Origin: Xestospongia muta
Lineage: Eukaryota; Porifera; Demospongiae; Haplosclerida; Petrosiidae
DNA: 64,000 nt
Assembly (NCBI GenBank): GCA_963693285.1
Contig: OY848917.1
Location: forward strand, 30,391,245-30,455,244
Direction: 5' to 3'
Below the pieces are notes generated by a model, which was not told the origin of the DNA, did no database searches, and saw only the letters and a list, made by a program, of their open reading frames with translations. Positions 1 to 10,000 of this stretch are shown here, piece by piece; position 1 is the first letter of the stretch, and each line of letters begins with the position of its first letter. A program made the translations under genes and the position numbers.

Positions 1-306
1 GTATGTGGGTGTTACAGCTGTCCACAAATCCTCCACAGACGAAGGATGATAAGGAGATGGTAGTTTCTCAGATTTAGGCAGAGGACTCATTTGTGGTTGT
101 CTTAGTGTCAAATTATCCAGTTGGTTCAATCCTGATATATTGGTATGTCTACGATTTTCTTGGTCAATTATAATCTGTATGATTGATGCAGCCATTATCG
201 TGCCTCCATAATTAAGGGCATTCATAATAGGCCAGAAGAAGATCACACCAGTTATAACGAGTACAAAACACAGCAGTACAAAAGGCATATACTTGGAATA
301 AGACAT
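1..306 (-). CDS. Unknown single-pass membrane protein, N-terminal part (cut by window edge)
   Basis: The reading frame opens at an ATG at 306 and stays open for 102 codons to the window edge, so it is partial. It begins MSYSKYMPF, followed by one strongly hydrophobic stretch at about residues 8-31 (FVLLCFVLVITGVIFFWP) that could be a signal anchor or a cleaved signal. After it comes a polar segment rich in Pro, Ser, Gln and Leu, beginning around the DQENRRH positions. No family was recognised. Whether the frame at position 1 is still exon or has passed a splice site cannot be told. It is on the same strand as the SRCR receptor, whose stop lies about 1 kb upstream of this start, so the two are separate genes. 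Confidence 0.5.
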   Translation of the reverse strand, partial: MSYSKYMPFVLLCFVLVITGVIFFWPIMNALNYGGTIMAASIIQIIIDQENRRHTNISGLNQLDNLTLRQPQMSPLPKSEKLPSPYHPSSVEDLWTAVTPTY

Positions 307-1333
307 AGCTTGTATAGCTTGTATCTCCGCCCATTATTCCTGTTCAATAACAAGTGGGCGTTGTAATATACGTCATGCTGGTTTTGTCAACATCTTTTAA
401 AACAATAAGGGTTGTTGATAATCATCAATTTTTTACGACTGGCCATGGAATTTTTTTGCTGCCTTATCAGTACCATATATAATGATATACTTCTAATATG
501 AAATGCAAAATTCTAATTAGGAGTATAAGTGGAAGCATGGTAAACTGATTGAGAATTCTCAAGGTAACTATACAATATCTATTACTTTGTCATATTAACT
601 CAGATCTGAGTTAATGTGACAACTTAGAATAGATTTGTTTTACATCATTAAGTAATATGTTTTGATCCATACTCAAAATAAATAGTAAGCTGGGGATATT
701 TGTATGACACATACTCTAATTAAAGTTTAATGAAATAATCCATTTGAATGATTTAGAATTAATTGTTTAGGATATAGTGTATTAATTTCTTATTAATTTA
801 TGTGCTTCTTGTGCTGTAGTCACTTCTTCATAATGATGTCATATTTAAACATAATAGTTGCCAGATACATCTTAATGAAAGAAACATCTCTATTTAAACA
901 ACTTATTATTACATAATAAAAATGCTTCCTAATAGACAGAAGAATTGTGTAAATGAAGTCAGATAGTTGTGTTGTTCAGTTTTCAGAATTTCACGATTGC
1001 AAAAGTAGTACATAAATGTAGACGAATTTGTCTGTGTTGTAAATTTGTTGATAAATACTTGTAGAAGTAAATTTAATTTATAAATACTTCTGAATTAAAA
1101 TACAATCATGCAATGTTATACTGACAATGAAGAAATATATAGTTACAATAAAAATCACATTATTTTATTATTATTTAAAGTAAATATTTGTTTGTTGGAT
1201 GATTAATAAATGGAACTGCTTCTATTTAAATAATAATAAAACAGCATATATCATGGAGACAGAAATATATCAACAAGTGGGGATACTCATTTTCATGATA
1301 TGATTTGGAGTACATGTATATTTCTTTGCTGGT
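307..1333. other. Intergenic, AT-rich; upstream of the 1-306 gene
   Basis: No coding potential was recognised. The stretch is very AT-rich and holds a near-perfect palindrome (587-622) and an inverted pair of ATTATTTTATTATTATTTAAA-like arms (about 1150-1172 and 1223-1243). It must contain the promoter of the minus-strand gene starting at 306 and the 3' flank of the SRCR gene. Confidence 0.4.
587..622. repeat. 36-bp near-perfect palindrome
   Basis: The two halves meet without a spacer at an AGATCT centre (CTCAGA|TCTGAG); the outer arms are TTGTCATATTAA and TTAATGTGACAA. Only one base pair in the 18-bp arms is mismatched. It lies about 280 bp upstream of the start at 306. Confidence 0.8.
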
Positions 1334-4300
1334 TTAAACCAGAAATTTGCCTAGTGAGTGATATGATGGGTTATCTGTTGTAGGCAATGATGTAACTCTA
1401 ACAGCTTTCTTATTAGCACCAGGCCTAGGGGTAGATGAAGTATACATAGCATTGCTGTGACCAGGTGAAGCAGATGGTGAAGAAGGCTGGAATTGTTTAA
1501 TAGACTTCAGTAAACGTCTGTACTGACAACTTGCACAACAAATAACAATTACTCTGTGATAGAAAAAGTCAAATACAAGAGTACGTAAATAAGACAGAAA
1601 GACTAAATAAAACGAGCTGAAGTAATTCAATGGCCAGTATATAGAGTAATTAATACATTCAAGCCTTATATAAAGTTGTTTTAAAGGGAAATAGATAAGT
1701 GATGTAAATTATGCCTTTTGTTATTGCATGTTCTGTAAATATAATATCATTCAACTTATTAGAACTGTCTAGATAGAAAACTAAATTCAAAAATTAGCTA
1801 TTCTATAAATCAAAATAGAAAATCAGAAAAATTGAATTAAATGCAGTATTAATTTAATTAAGACAACAAAACAAAGCATAATAACTATACTATTACCCAA
1901 CTATGGTAGTAATCACTCCAAGTCCAATAAGTAGTCCTGATCCAATTTCTACCAAAAATATGGTTTGGTCAATAGAGGCAGATTCTATATTTGTAAGAAC
2001 CAGTAATTTGTCACCAGACATCATTGTTTGGTTTTAATATGCTTACCTTCTTGACATTGAACACCAACCGTTTCTGCATCACGAATGAAAAACTTTCCAA
2101 TATGGAAAGTGTTCTTATATTTGTTACAATCATCTAGTTCATCTTCATCACCTGTACAGTGTACATTAGTGAGATATATGGTTCTGTTAGGTTTGCCAAA
2201 TGTAGAATTGTATAGACTTTGGTGACCTATAATAACAAGTAGTAAGTAAGAATATATAAAAATTAACAAAATAACAAATTAACCTTGTCCACTATAACCT
2301 AATTGTTTACAAACAACAGTAGCTGCATTATTATTCCAACCAGATTGTGATACAAGTCCCCAAATATCATCATAACATATTTCTACAGTGCCCTCTTTAC
2401 TAGTACTACCACCAGTCAGACGAACAGCACCATCTCTACAACCTATGGATAGATGAAAATAGTTTTACGTTTTCAAAACTAAACAGTAGTGTTATTATAA
2501 CACTTTAATACTTTTACAAAACAATTTCCATATAATTGCAATATCTTACCATCCCTACAAGTTATTCCAACTATCCTGCTTCTGGAACTACACCAAACAG
2601 GAGTTGAAAAGTAGTCTAACTTTGAACACTCAGAAATTTTATTTTCTTGTCCTGTACATACGGTGATATCGTATGCTGGGCCTCCTCCATCACCAAAGAT
2701 GTTTGAATAATGAATAATAGCTCCTATTTAGCAATGAGATAAGATTAGGATACCTGATAGATAAGATCAATGATTATACTACTAACCATTGTAGTGTCCT
2801 AGTTGTTTACATATCACTATACTATCATATGAACCTAATTCACATGCTGATCCCCATATTCCATTAACACATACTTCAATTCGTCCTTCATTAATAACTG
2901 TTCCATTAACTAGACGTACATCACCTTCTTTACAGTTACCTGGCTCTATTTTAAAGAATAATAATGACAAAGCTATTAACTGAAATTTACATCACATAGT
3001 TTCTTAATTAATCAATCCTGTATATATATATATATATATCAATATGAAATTAAATTGTTAATTGTATTACACATTGGCATATACTTTACAGGTAATAATA
3101 TATGACATGGTACTAGCTACTTATATCTTTCATGTTTTACCAAAACAGCGAATGCCATATTGTTTGAATAATGAACAGTCTATATCCGGACAACTAGATG
3201 TTCGAACATATATTGAACATTGGCTGAGAGTAGTGGAACTAGTATAACATTCAATATATTGGAGGAAAGTGAAAGCATAGTCTGCTCCAAATATTCCATT
3301 TCCAAAAACAGCTGCATCTGTGAATAAATCAAGAATTATGTTAATAATGTAGAATAAACCATAGATACTAGTATAGACTACGTGACACGTAGTTTATATT
3401 ATCTATGTACAAATGGTCAATTATTGCCGCACCTATTTCGTGGACGTCTGCACAATTAACCTACACAAATCTTCGCAATTATATTTCGTTAGAGCTAAAT
3501 AGCCTACTTAGATATACAAAGCTTTAAAGGAAATACAATAAAAACATCCAAAATATTACTTCTAGAGAGTACAGACTGGACAATTGTATGAACGGACAAA
3601 AGACGGACAGGGTCTACATGCTAAACAACTGACGAAAATAAATTGATCTAACTATGGGACTGGTGTATTATCCTGTCGATCTATTATCATGACAACAATG
3701 GCATATCAAAAATTGCTTCTAGCTATCTTGTTTTTCCACTTTGCACGCAATACAAGCAAAATCAATTATCGGATTCCTCCTACGGACTTGAGTTTGTTTG
3801 TCGCGTTGTGAAAAATGCTGCCATGAGCTTACTGAGAAACGAAGTTAAAAAAGTTGAGGAGATCAAGCAAAAAAAAGCAATGAAAGTGGAGCATGAGATA
3901 AAGAAACTTGAGGAGAGAAAAGAAGATAGAAACGTAAATAGTTGAAGGAGGTTAAGTAGACTCTTAAGGTGAAGTTTAGTGTAAAATAATAAAAAGTATA
4001 GTATTATTATTATTATTAATATAGGAGTTTTCTTGTTCTAGAATTACTGATTGTATGGGTGTTAGAAATGAATGTGACCCTGATAAAGGTGATTATAAAA
4101 ATATATTAATTTTATTGCATACTCAACAGGAGTCTTTTGTACTAAAGGTTCTGATGCTAGAGTTGTAGATGACCCTGATAAAGGTGATTAATATTATTAT
4201 AATTATATTACATTTATTGTATACTCAATAGGAGTTTCTTGTACTAGAAGTACTGGACATACTGGTGTTAGAATTGAGGATGATATTGAGAAAGGTATAT

Positions 4301-5363
4301 GTATTATTGTTAATGAGCAACATTGATGAGATGAGCTGTATTAATAGAAAGTCAGTATCCACAAGCTTTGAAGTGGGTAGTATACTTCAAATGGTTCCAC
4401 CAAATTTGTGTTGGCTTAAAACTAACAAGTGAATACATATTTAAATCTACAATAAACTTTGTATGTAAAGATGCCGTTATTCAGAATAACTAGTTTAATA
4501 ACTCTATGCTGCAAGTAGTAATTTTGTTTGTTTTTAAAAATAACTATTCAAAGTAATTTTAAAAATCTTTTAATAAAGGAAGTTACGTCACATCACATCT
4601 ATAACTTACAACTTTGTGTATGTCCAAGTTGTTGACAGATTAAAGAGGCTGTTTTTTGAGTTAGTTGATATCTCGTACAATAAGGATACCATTGTCCATT
4701 AACACAATATTGTATTCTTCCCTCTTTTGATGACTGACCATCAACTAATCTAATAGAACTACTAGTGCAATTTGTAGTATCTAGAAAGATCAACAAATTT
4801 TGAAACTAATACATTAAGACACATTCATGATATATTAACCTTGTAATTGTGACATACAACTGAGACCCACTGTATCTCTAAAAGCATTACAATAGTTGAT
4901 ATCAGAAATATAGTTACTGTATGTAAAGCAAGAAAACAACGAAGTAAAAGAACTGCTACTGCAGTAGTATGGTCCGAACCCTATAGTATATGCTCCATAG
5001 TTCACTTTGTATACTGGTGCTATGAGAAAGTCATTAATACAGTATATATCATACACAATATAGCCTCACTTGTATTTTGATATCCTAATTGATTACAAGC
5101 AATACTTGATTGACGGCAATTCCAGAAAAGGTCACAGACGGCTTCCCATTGTCTACTTGAGTTACACAATTGTACCATACCAAAATTATCATTAGATACA
5201 TTGTAAAGTCTAATGTCTTGATGTGTACAATTGTCTACAAGTATAAATTATGTATCTAACTTAGCTTAAAGTTGAGCTTACCTGCAACAACATAAGTGTT
5301 TAAATAAATAGCAACAAAAAGACTGCATGTCCACAAATAGTAACCACAGTGACATACATTCAT
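1334..5363 (-). CDS. Transmembrane receptor with four SRCR domains (11 exons, 584 aa)
   Basis: Minus-strand exons, read 5' to 3': 5363-5282, 5234-5070, 5019-4840, 4780-4610, 3317-3141, 2945-2787, 2723-2550, 2442-2284, 2226-2047, 1984-1897, 1553-1334. They sum to 1755 nt, exactly 585 codons. Exon 1 gives a signal peptide (MNVCHCGYYLWTCSLFVAIY). Four scavenger-receptor cysteine-rich domains follow at about 28-142, 143-258, 259-369 and 370-482, each split over two exons, all with phase-1 borders. Typical marks are VRLVNG...GRIEVCVNGIWG and VCKQLGY. A membrane helix lies at about 497-518, then a basic cytoplasmic tail ending in NPSY (573-576), a PTB/clathrin-type sorting motif. SRCR proteins bind microbial or extracellular ligands; a surface sensing or uptake role is inferred. 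Two exons per domain resembles group A SRCR genes. No kinase or other intracellular domain is seen. Confidence 0.9.
3318..4609. other. Intron 4 of the SRCR gene with plus-strand relics
   Basis: This 1.3-kb intron is much longer than the other introns of the gene. On the plus strand it holds an ORF with a signal-peptide-like start (ATG at 3690 or adjacent; LLLAILFFHFARN), broken by a stop after about 40 codons; a short Lys/Glu-rich frame at 3823-3945 (41 codons with stop) predicted to be helical; and three tandem exon-like units (4024-4296). Together these look like the remains of a small plus-strand gene, but no intact frame joins them. Confidence 0.35.
4024..4296 (+). repeat. Three tandem exon-like units, period about 104 bp, antisense inside the SRCR gene
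   Basis: Units begin at about 4024, 4130 and 4232. Each starts after an AG with GGAGT(T/C)TT and ends at AAAG|GT, so each resembles a 60-67 nt phase-1/phase-1 exon with its own intron. Translated after a phase-1 acceptor, unit 2 reads GVFCTKGSDARVVDDPDKG and unit 3 GVSCTRSTGHTGVRIEDD plus EKG. Unit 1 has one extra T near its start, which brings in a stop in that phase. The GVxC start resembles the end of an SRCR domain. It could be a relic of a second, inverted SRCR-type gene; this is not proven. Confidence 0.5.
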
Positions 5364-5909
5364 TGCTGAAGGTGTACTAAATAATAAATCTCGTCATGCA
5401 TGTACTTCTTATATGAACTGCATGATCCAAAAACAACAAAATGTTGCACTAGTTTAATATTGCAGTACAATGCTAGGCTACATGTATATGAATTCTTATT
5501 GATAGTTTACAATAGTTTCTTTACTGTTTTGCATAGCTTTATATGTGACTGGATTTGCAAAAAGGGACCACTTCTGTCAAAATATTTGTGACCTGGCATG
5601 GTTTGTAAAAAACCACTGTTAAAACATATCAAAAAACAGTTTTGCATACATATAGAATAGTTATGCATATATAGTAACTGTATGTATACAAAACCTTTTT
5701 TCTTGATATGTTTTAATAGTAGTTTTTTCACAAATCAGGTCACAAATGTTTTGACAGAAGTGGTCCTTTTTTGCAAATGTGGTCACATATACTTGTATAA
5801 TAAACTAAATGCAGTAAGAATGCTGTACACAAATTAATAGTGCTGTAGTCAGCAAGTAGGCTGGGCTACATTCCATAATTGGCTGATTGCTCTGTATTTA
5901 TTAAAAATA
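5364..5909. promoter_or_regulatory. Head-to-head intergenic space between the SRCR and F-box genes
   Basis: The SRCR start codon (5363, minus) and F-box start codon (5910, plus) point away from each other across 546 bp, so promoters of both genes must lie here or upstream. About half of the space is the foldback element at 5540-5791. No specific factor site was identified. Confidence 0.5.
5540..5791. mobile_element. Foldback (MITE-like) hairpin element, about 252 bp
   Basis: The left arm starts TATATGTGACTGGATTTGC at 5540; the reverse complement of the right arm starts TATATGTGACCACATTTGC at 5791. The arms match for over 100 bp, including the stretch GACCACTTCTGTCAAAA, with scattered mismatches and a short loop near 5660. 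There is no coding capacity. It is read as a non-autonomous palindromic transposon; the flanking target site may be TA but this is not certain. Confidence 0.75.
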
Positions 5910-6425
5910 ATGGCTGAAGTTGGGGATATTACACAACTACCTGACCTGGTTCTTTTGCGTATAGCTAAATATCTTACTCCAGACAGTATATGTAAATGGT
6001 CTATGACTTGTAGACGACTCTACACAGTTCTTCCACATTTTTTGGTAATGCGAGGTGATGACTTTCATATATATGGGCCAAGTGGTGGTCATTGGGCACC
6101 TGAACCTTATTTTGAAGGACCAGTGTTAATACGACGAGTCAAGAAGTTAACATTATCTGTTTTGTGGAAAGACCAGGGTTGGGGCAATCGAAAAGGTGAC
6201 ATTTTTGTTAGTTTAATGAGAGGATCGAAAGTTATTGCTGAAAAGTTCAGACCATTTGGGGTAGCACCACATAAAGAACAATACGCTGAAGTAGAGTTAA
6301 CAGATGATTCAATAGTTAAACTAGCAGAACCTTCTCATAACTATAAATTTACAAGAAACGCTGGAGGCGGAGGAGGCCATGAACTTATTGTTAAAAACTT
6401 TAAAGTGATTGCTGAGTTACAGTGA
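5910..6425 (+). CDS. F-box protein with C-terminal beta-rich domain (171 aa, single exon)
   Basis: The ATG at 5910 opens a 171-residue frame without introns. Residues about 8-50 form an F-box (QLPDLVLLRIAKYLTPDSIC, then W-S-M-T-C-R-R-L-Y), the Skp1-binding module of SCF ubiquitin ligases. Residues about 60-171 form one compact domain with WKDQGWGNRKGDIFVSLMRG, a GGGGG run and a final VKNFKVIAEL strand; it looks like a beta sandwich and would be the substrate- or ligand-binding part. Its target is unknown. A decayed copy of the C-terminal half lies 300 bp downstream on the same strand. The gene is convergent with NUP62 and divergent from the SRCR receptor. Confidence 0.8.
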   Translation: MAEVGDITQLPDLVLLRIAKYLTPDSICKWSMTCRRLYTVLPHFLVMRGDDFHIYGPSGGHWAPEPYFEGPVLIRRVKKLTLSVLWKDQGWGNRKGDIFVSLMRGSKVIAEKFRPFGVAPHKEQYAEVELTDDSIVKLAEPSHNYKFTRNAGGGGGHELIVKNFKVIAELQ

Positions 6426-6717
6426 CATTGAGAACAATCAAAAGGATTAATTAATAACAAAACAATTATGATGATTTAGTAGTAGTTTGTTTAATGTTGT
6501 CATTAGTCATTTCATAACATTTATTTCAAATACCAATAACTTGAAGATGTATCTGATCAATTACTGTAATTTAGGAAAGCAAATCAATTAATGATAAAAA
6601 TGCCTTTATCACAGCTTCAAATTTATGTTTCTTTTCCCAATGAAAATTTCTAATGGATTTGAAAACACTATTGTAATGGCAGAAGTAATATCATTTTCTT
6701 TAGCTTTAAATCCTTAG

Positions 6718-6926
6718 GTAGAAAAAGAGACATCCTTATTAGTTTAATACAGGGTTCCAAATTAAGTTATTATGAAGAACAATATACTGAAGTAGAGTTA
6801 ACAGACGATTTAATAGTTAAACTAGCCGAACCTTATATAACTATAAATTTACAAGAAATGCTGGATGTGGAGGAGCTCATCAACTTAGTGTTAAAAATAT
6901 TAAAGTAATTGCTAATTACATTGACA
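6718..6926 (+). pseudogene. Decayed partial copy of the F-box gene, C-terminal part
   Basis: The sequence matches parent positions about 6190-6420: TAGAGTTAACAGA(T/C)GATT, ATAGTTAAACTAGC, ACTATAAATTTACAAGAAA and GCTGGA(G/T)G(C/T)GGAGGAG are kept in order. A deletion of about 25 nt, smaller indels and a TAA close the frame. A possible trace of the 5' end (AATGGCAGAAGTAATATCA) lies at about 6675. It is a local tandem duplicate, not a retrocopy, since the parent has no introns to test by. Confidence 0.75.
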
Positions 6927-7048
6927 TTTAATGTTCCACCCACATTAATAATCCATCAACAAAATACAACAGACAAATTGTTGACATTGTGCATGTAGTG
7001 ACTTCAATCATTTACTTATTTTATTAACAAGTGTTTTTCTGAAGTGTA

Positions 7049-10000
7049 TCACTGACCAAATGCCTGTCAAAAGAAAATATAAAAGAATAAGTAATCAAAA
7101 CTATAAAACAATGATCTTTATTAGGCATAAAAGGAAATATACCTAACCTATTGTATAAAAGTTATGTGGTTATAATACTCTCTTTTAAATTAAGGTTATT
7201 GCATAACAGGAATATGTAGCAGACAAAACATGTCTTAATGTGAGCATTTCTTATTTTAACTTTTTAAGTAATTAATTTTCATGACTAAAAGTAAAAGACT
7301 TTAATACCCACATATAACGGAATTAACACCTCCACAGTCAGCAGTAGCAAGGATAGAGTTTGATACTATTTGTGTCACTTCACAAGTAACCTCATTTAAT
7401 GTACATAATTACATAATACTATACTTACTAAATGAAATGATCTCTCATGTTCTGAACGATGTCTCTCTGTCAGTTGACTAACATCATCTACTTTTTGTTG
7501 AAGAAGAGCTAAAGACAAAGAGAACAAACACATATATTATCATTACAATGTACATGTACATAATAACTGAATTATAACAGCTGTATGATCACTATATGCT
7601 ATGTAAACCAAGAAATAGTCTATTGAGCAAGACCCTCCTTTTTGCTAATGTGTGAGAAGGGTCTAGCAGAGGTCATGATAGAACCACAATTAATTACTGA
7701 TAATATAAAACAAGGAAGTCATACATATAACAGCAATCAACATCTCACTTTCAATGTATACTGGATATGTTTAAAGATTAACAGATTTAAAAAAAACATT
7801 TACGTAGTAATAAGACTATCTCACAAAATAAGGTTGATGTGTTTTGTTTACTTAGTAAATGTGAATATCAGAGACCTATTATAACAAAGTCTATTTCTTG
7901 TTGCCAACATATATAGATTATACCAAGAATCTGAGTAGAGAAATCTGATTGGTTAATTGAAATTTAGTCAACTGTGACCTTTGTCTTCTTGCACATTAGC
8001 AAAGAGGATGGGTTTATCCCAGCTAACCCAAAGGAAAGCTGAGGTTATCATGTAAGCAGGAAGGCTATAATTTATTTAGACCACAATCCACTTATCTGTC
8101 ACAACCTGATATGACAATTCACCATATCAAAGTTTTCCTAATGAATTATTAACAAGAGGTGCATACTCCATAATGGTTTCAAAAACAGTTTTATAACTAT
8201 TGTACATATCATGGTGTTGAATGTTGACCACATCAAAGGATTTTCTAATAAATTACTAACAAATGATGTACACACACACATATATATTATTATATGATTA
8301 CCTGTGTTCCTATCAATCCAGTTAAGGGAATCTGTATGAGCATTGAGTATTTTTACAATTTGTGATACCTGTGTGTGTATATAAAAATACACTAACAATA
8401 TTGAAAATAAGACTATAATATAATCTTAATATAAAATCATTGCAACTGTCAAGAAGTAAACATCAACTAGAATAATTTACTATGCATAGTAATATGTAAT
8501 ATAAAATGTACCTCACTGTCCTCTTCTTGAGTAGTACTAGCAGTAGAATTCATTTGTTCTATAACATCCTTTAAATCTTGACCCATGTGACGTAATTGAG
8601 AATCAATTGTTTCTAACATACCATATCTACAATAATAATATAATTATGTGTATGAAGGAGAGGAGTATGTACAACATTTATATTGAAGAAATTATAACTA
8701 TCTACTAAATTCTTCCGTACACATCCACAATTATTGCATGCATTTCTTTACACTAATAACTATCCTTATTCAACATGTCAACCACTCCCTTTAACTACTT
8801 TTATGTCATCAACCTTTTTTACTATAACATGTTAATGTACATTATACATGATATAGTAGGTTCATATGTTATAGTAGCTTCATATGTTATAGTAGGTTCA
8901 TATGTTATAGTAGGTTCATGTGTTATAGTAGGTTCATGTGTTATAGTAGGTTCATGTGTTATAGTAGGTTCATGTGTTATAGTAGGGTCGTATGTTATAG
9001 TAGGTTCGTATGTTATAGTAGGTTCATGTTATAGTAGGTTCATATGTTATAGTTCATATGTTATAGTAGGTTCATGTGTTATAGTAGGTTCATGTGTTAT
9101 AGTAGGTTCATGTGTTATAGTAGGTTCATGTGTTATAGTAGGTTCATGTGTTATAGTAGGTTCATATGTTATAGTAGGTTCATGTGTTATAGTAGGTTCA
9201 TGTGTTGTAGTAGGTTCATGTGTTATAGTAGGTTCATGTGTTGTAGTAGGTTCATGTGTTATAGTAGGTTCATGTGTTATAGTAAGTTCATGTGTTATAG
9301 TAGGTTCATGTGTTATAGTAGGTTCATATGTTATAGTAGGTTCATGTGTTATAGTAGGGTCGTATGTTATAGTAGGTTCGTATGTTATAGTAGGTTCATG
9401 TTATAGTAGGTTCATATGTTATAGTAGGTTCATATGTTATAGTTCATATGTTATAGTAGGTTCATGTGTTATAGTAGGTTCATGTGTTATAGTAGGTTCA
9501 TATGTTATAGTAGGTTCATGTGTTATAGTAGGTTCATGTGTTATAGTAGGTTCATGTGTTATAGTAGGTTCATGTGTTATAGTAGGTTCATGTGTTATAG
9601 TAGGGTCGTATGTTATAGTAGGTTCGTATGTTATAGTAGGTTCATGTTATAGTAGGTTCGTATGTTATAGTAGGTTCATGTGTTATAGTAGGGTCGTATG
9701 TTATAGTAGGTTCGTATGTTATAGTAGATTTATATGCTATAGTAGGTTCATATGCTATAGTAGGTTCGTATGTTATAGTAAGTTCATATGTTATAGTAGG
9801 TTCATATGTTATAGTAGGTTCATGTGTTATAGTAGGGTCGTATGTTATAGTAGGTTCATATGTTATAGTAGGTTCATGTGTTATAGTAGGGTCGTATGTT
9901 ATAGTAGGTTCATATGTTATAGTAGGTTCGTATGTTATAGTAGGTTCATATGTTATAGTAGGTTCGTATGTTATAGTAGGTTCGTATGTTATAGTAGGTT

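Noticed and set aside
3062..3247. Plus-strand frame of 61 codons
   Set aside because: It is the antisense of SRCR exon 5 (3141-3317), whose splice sites and phase fit the receptor.
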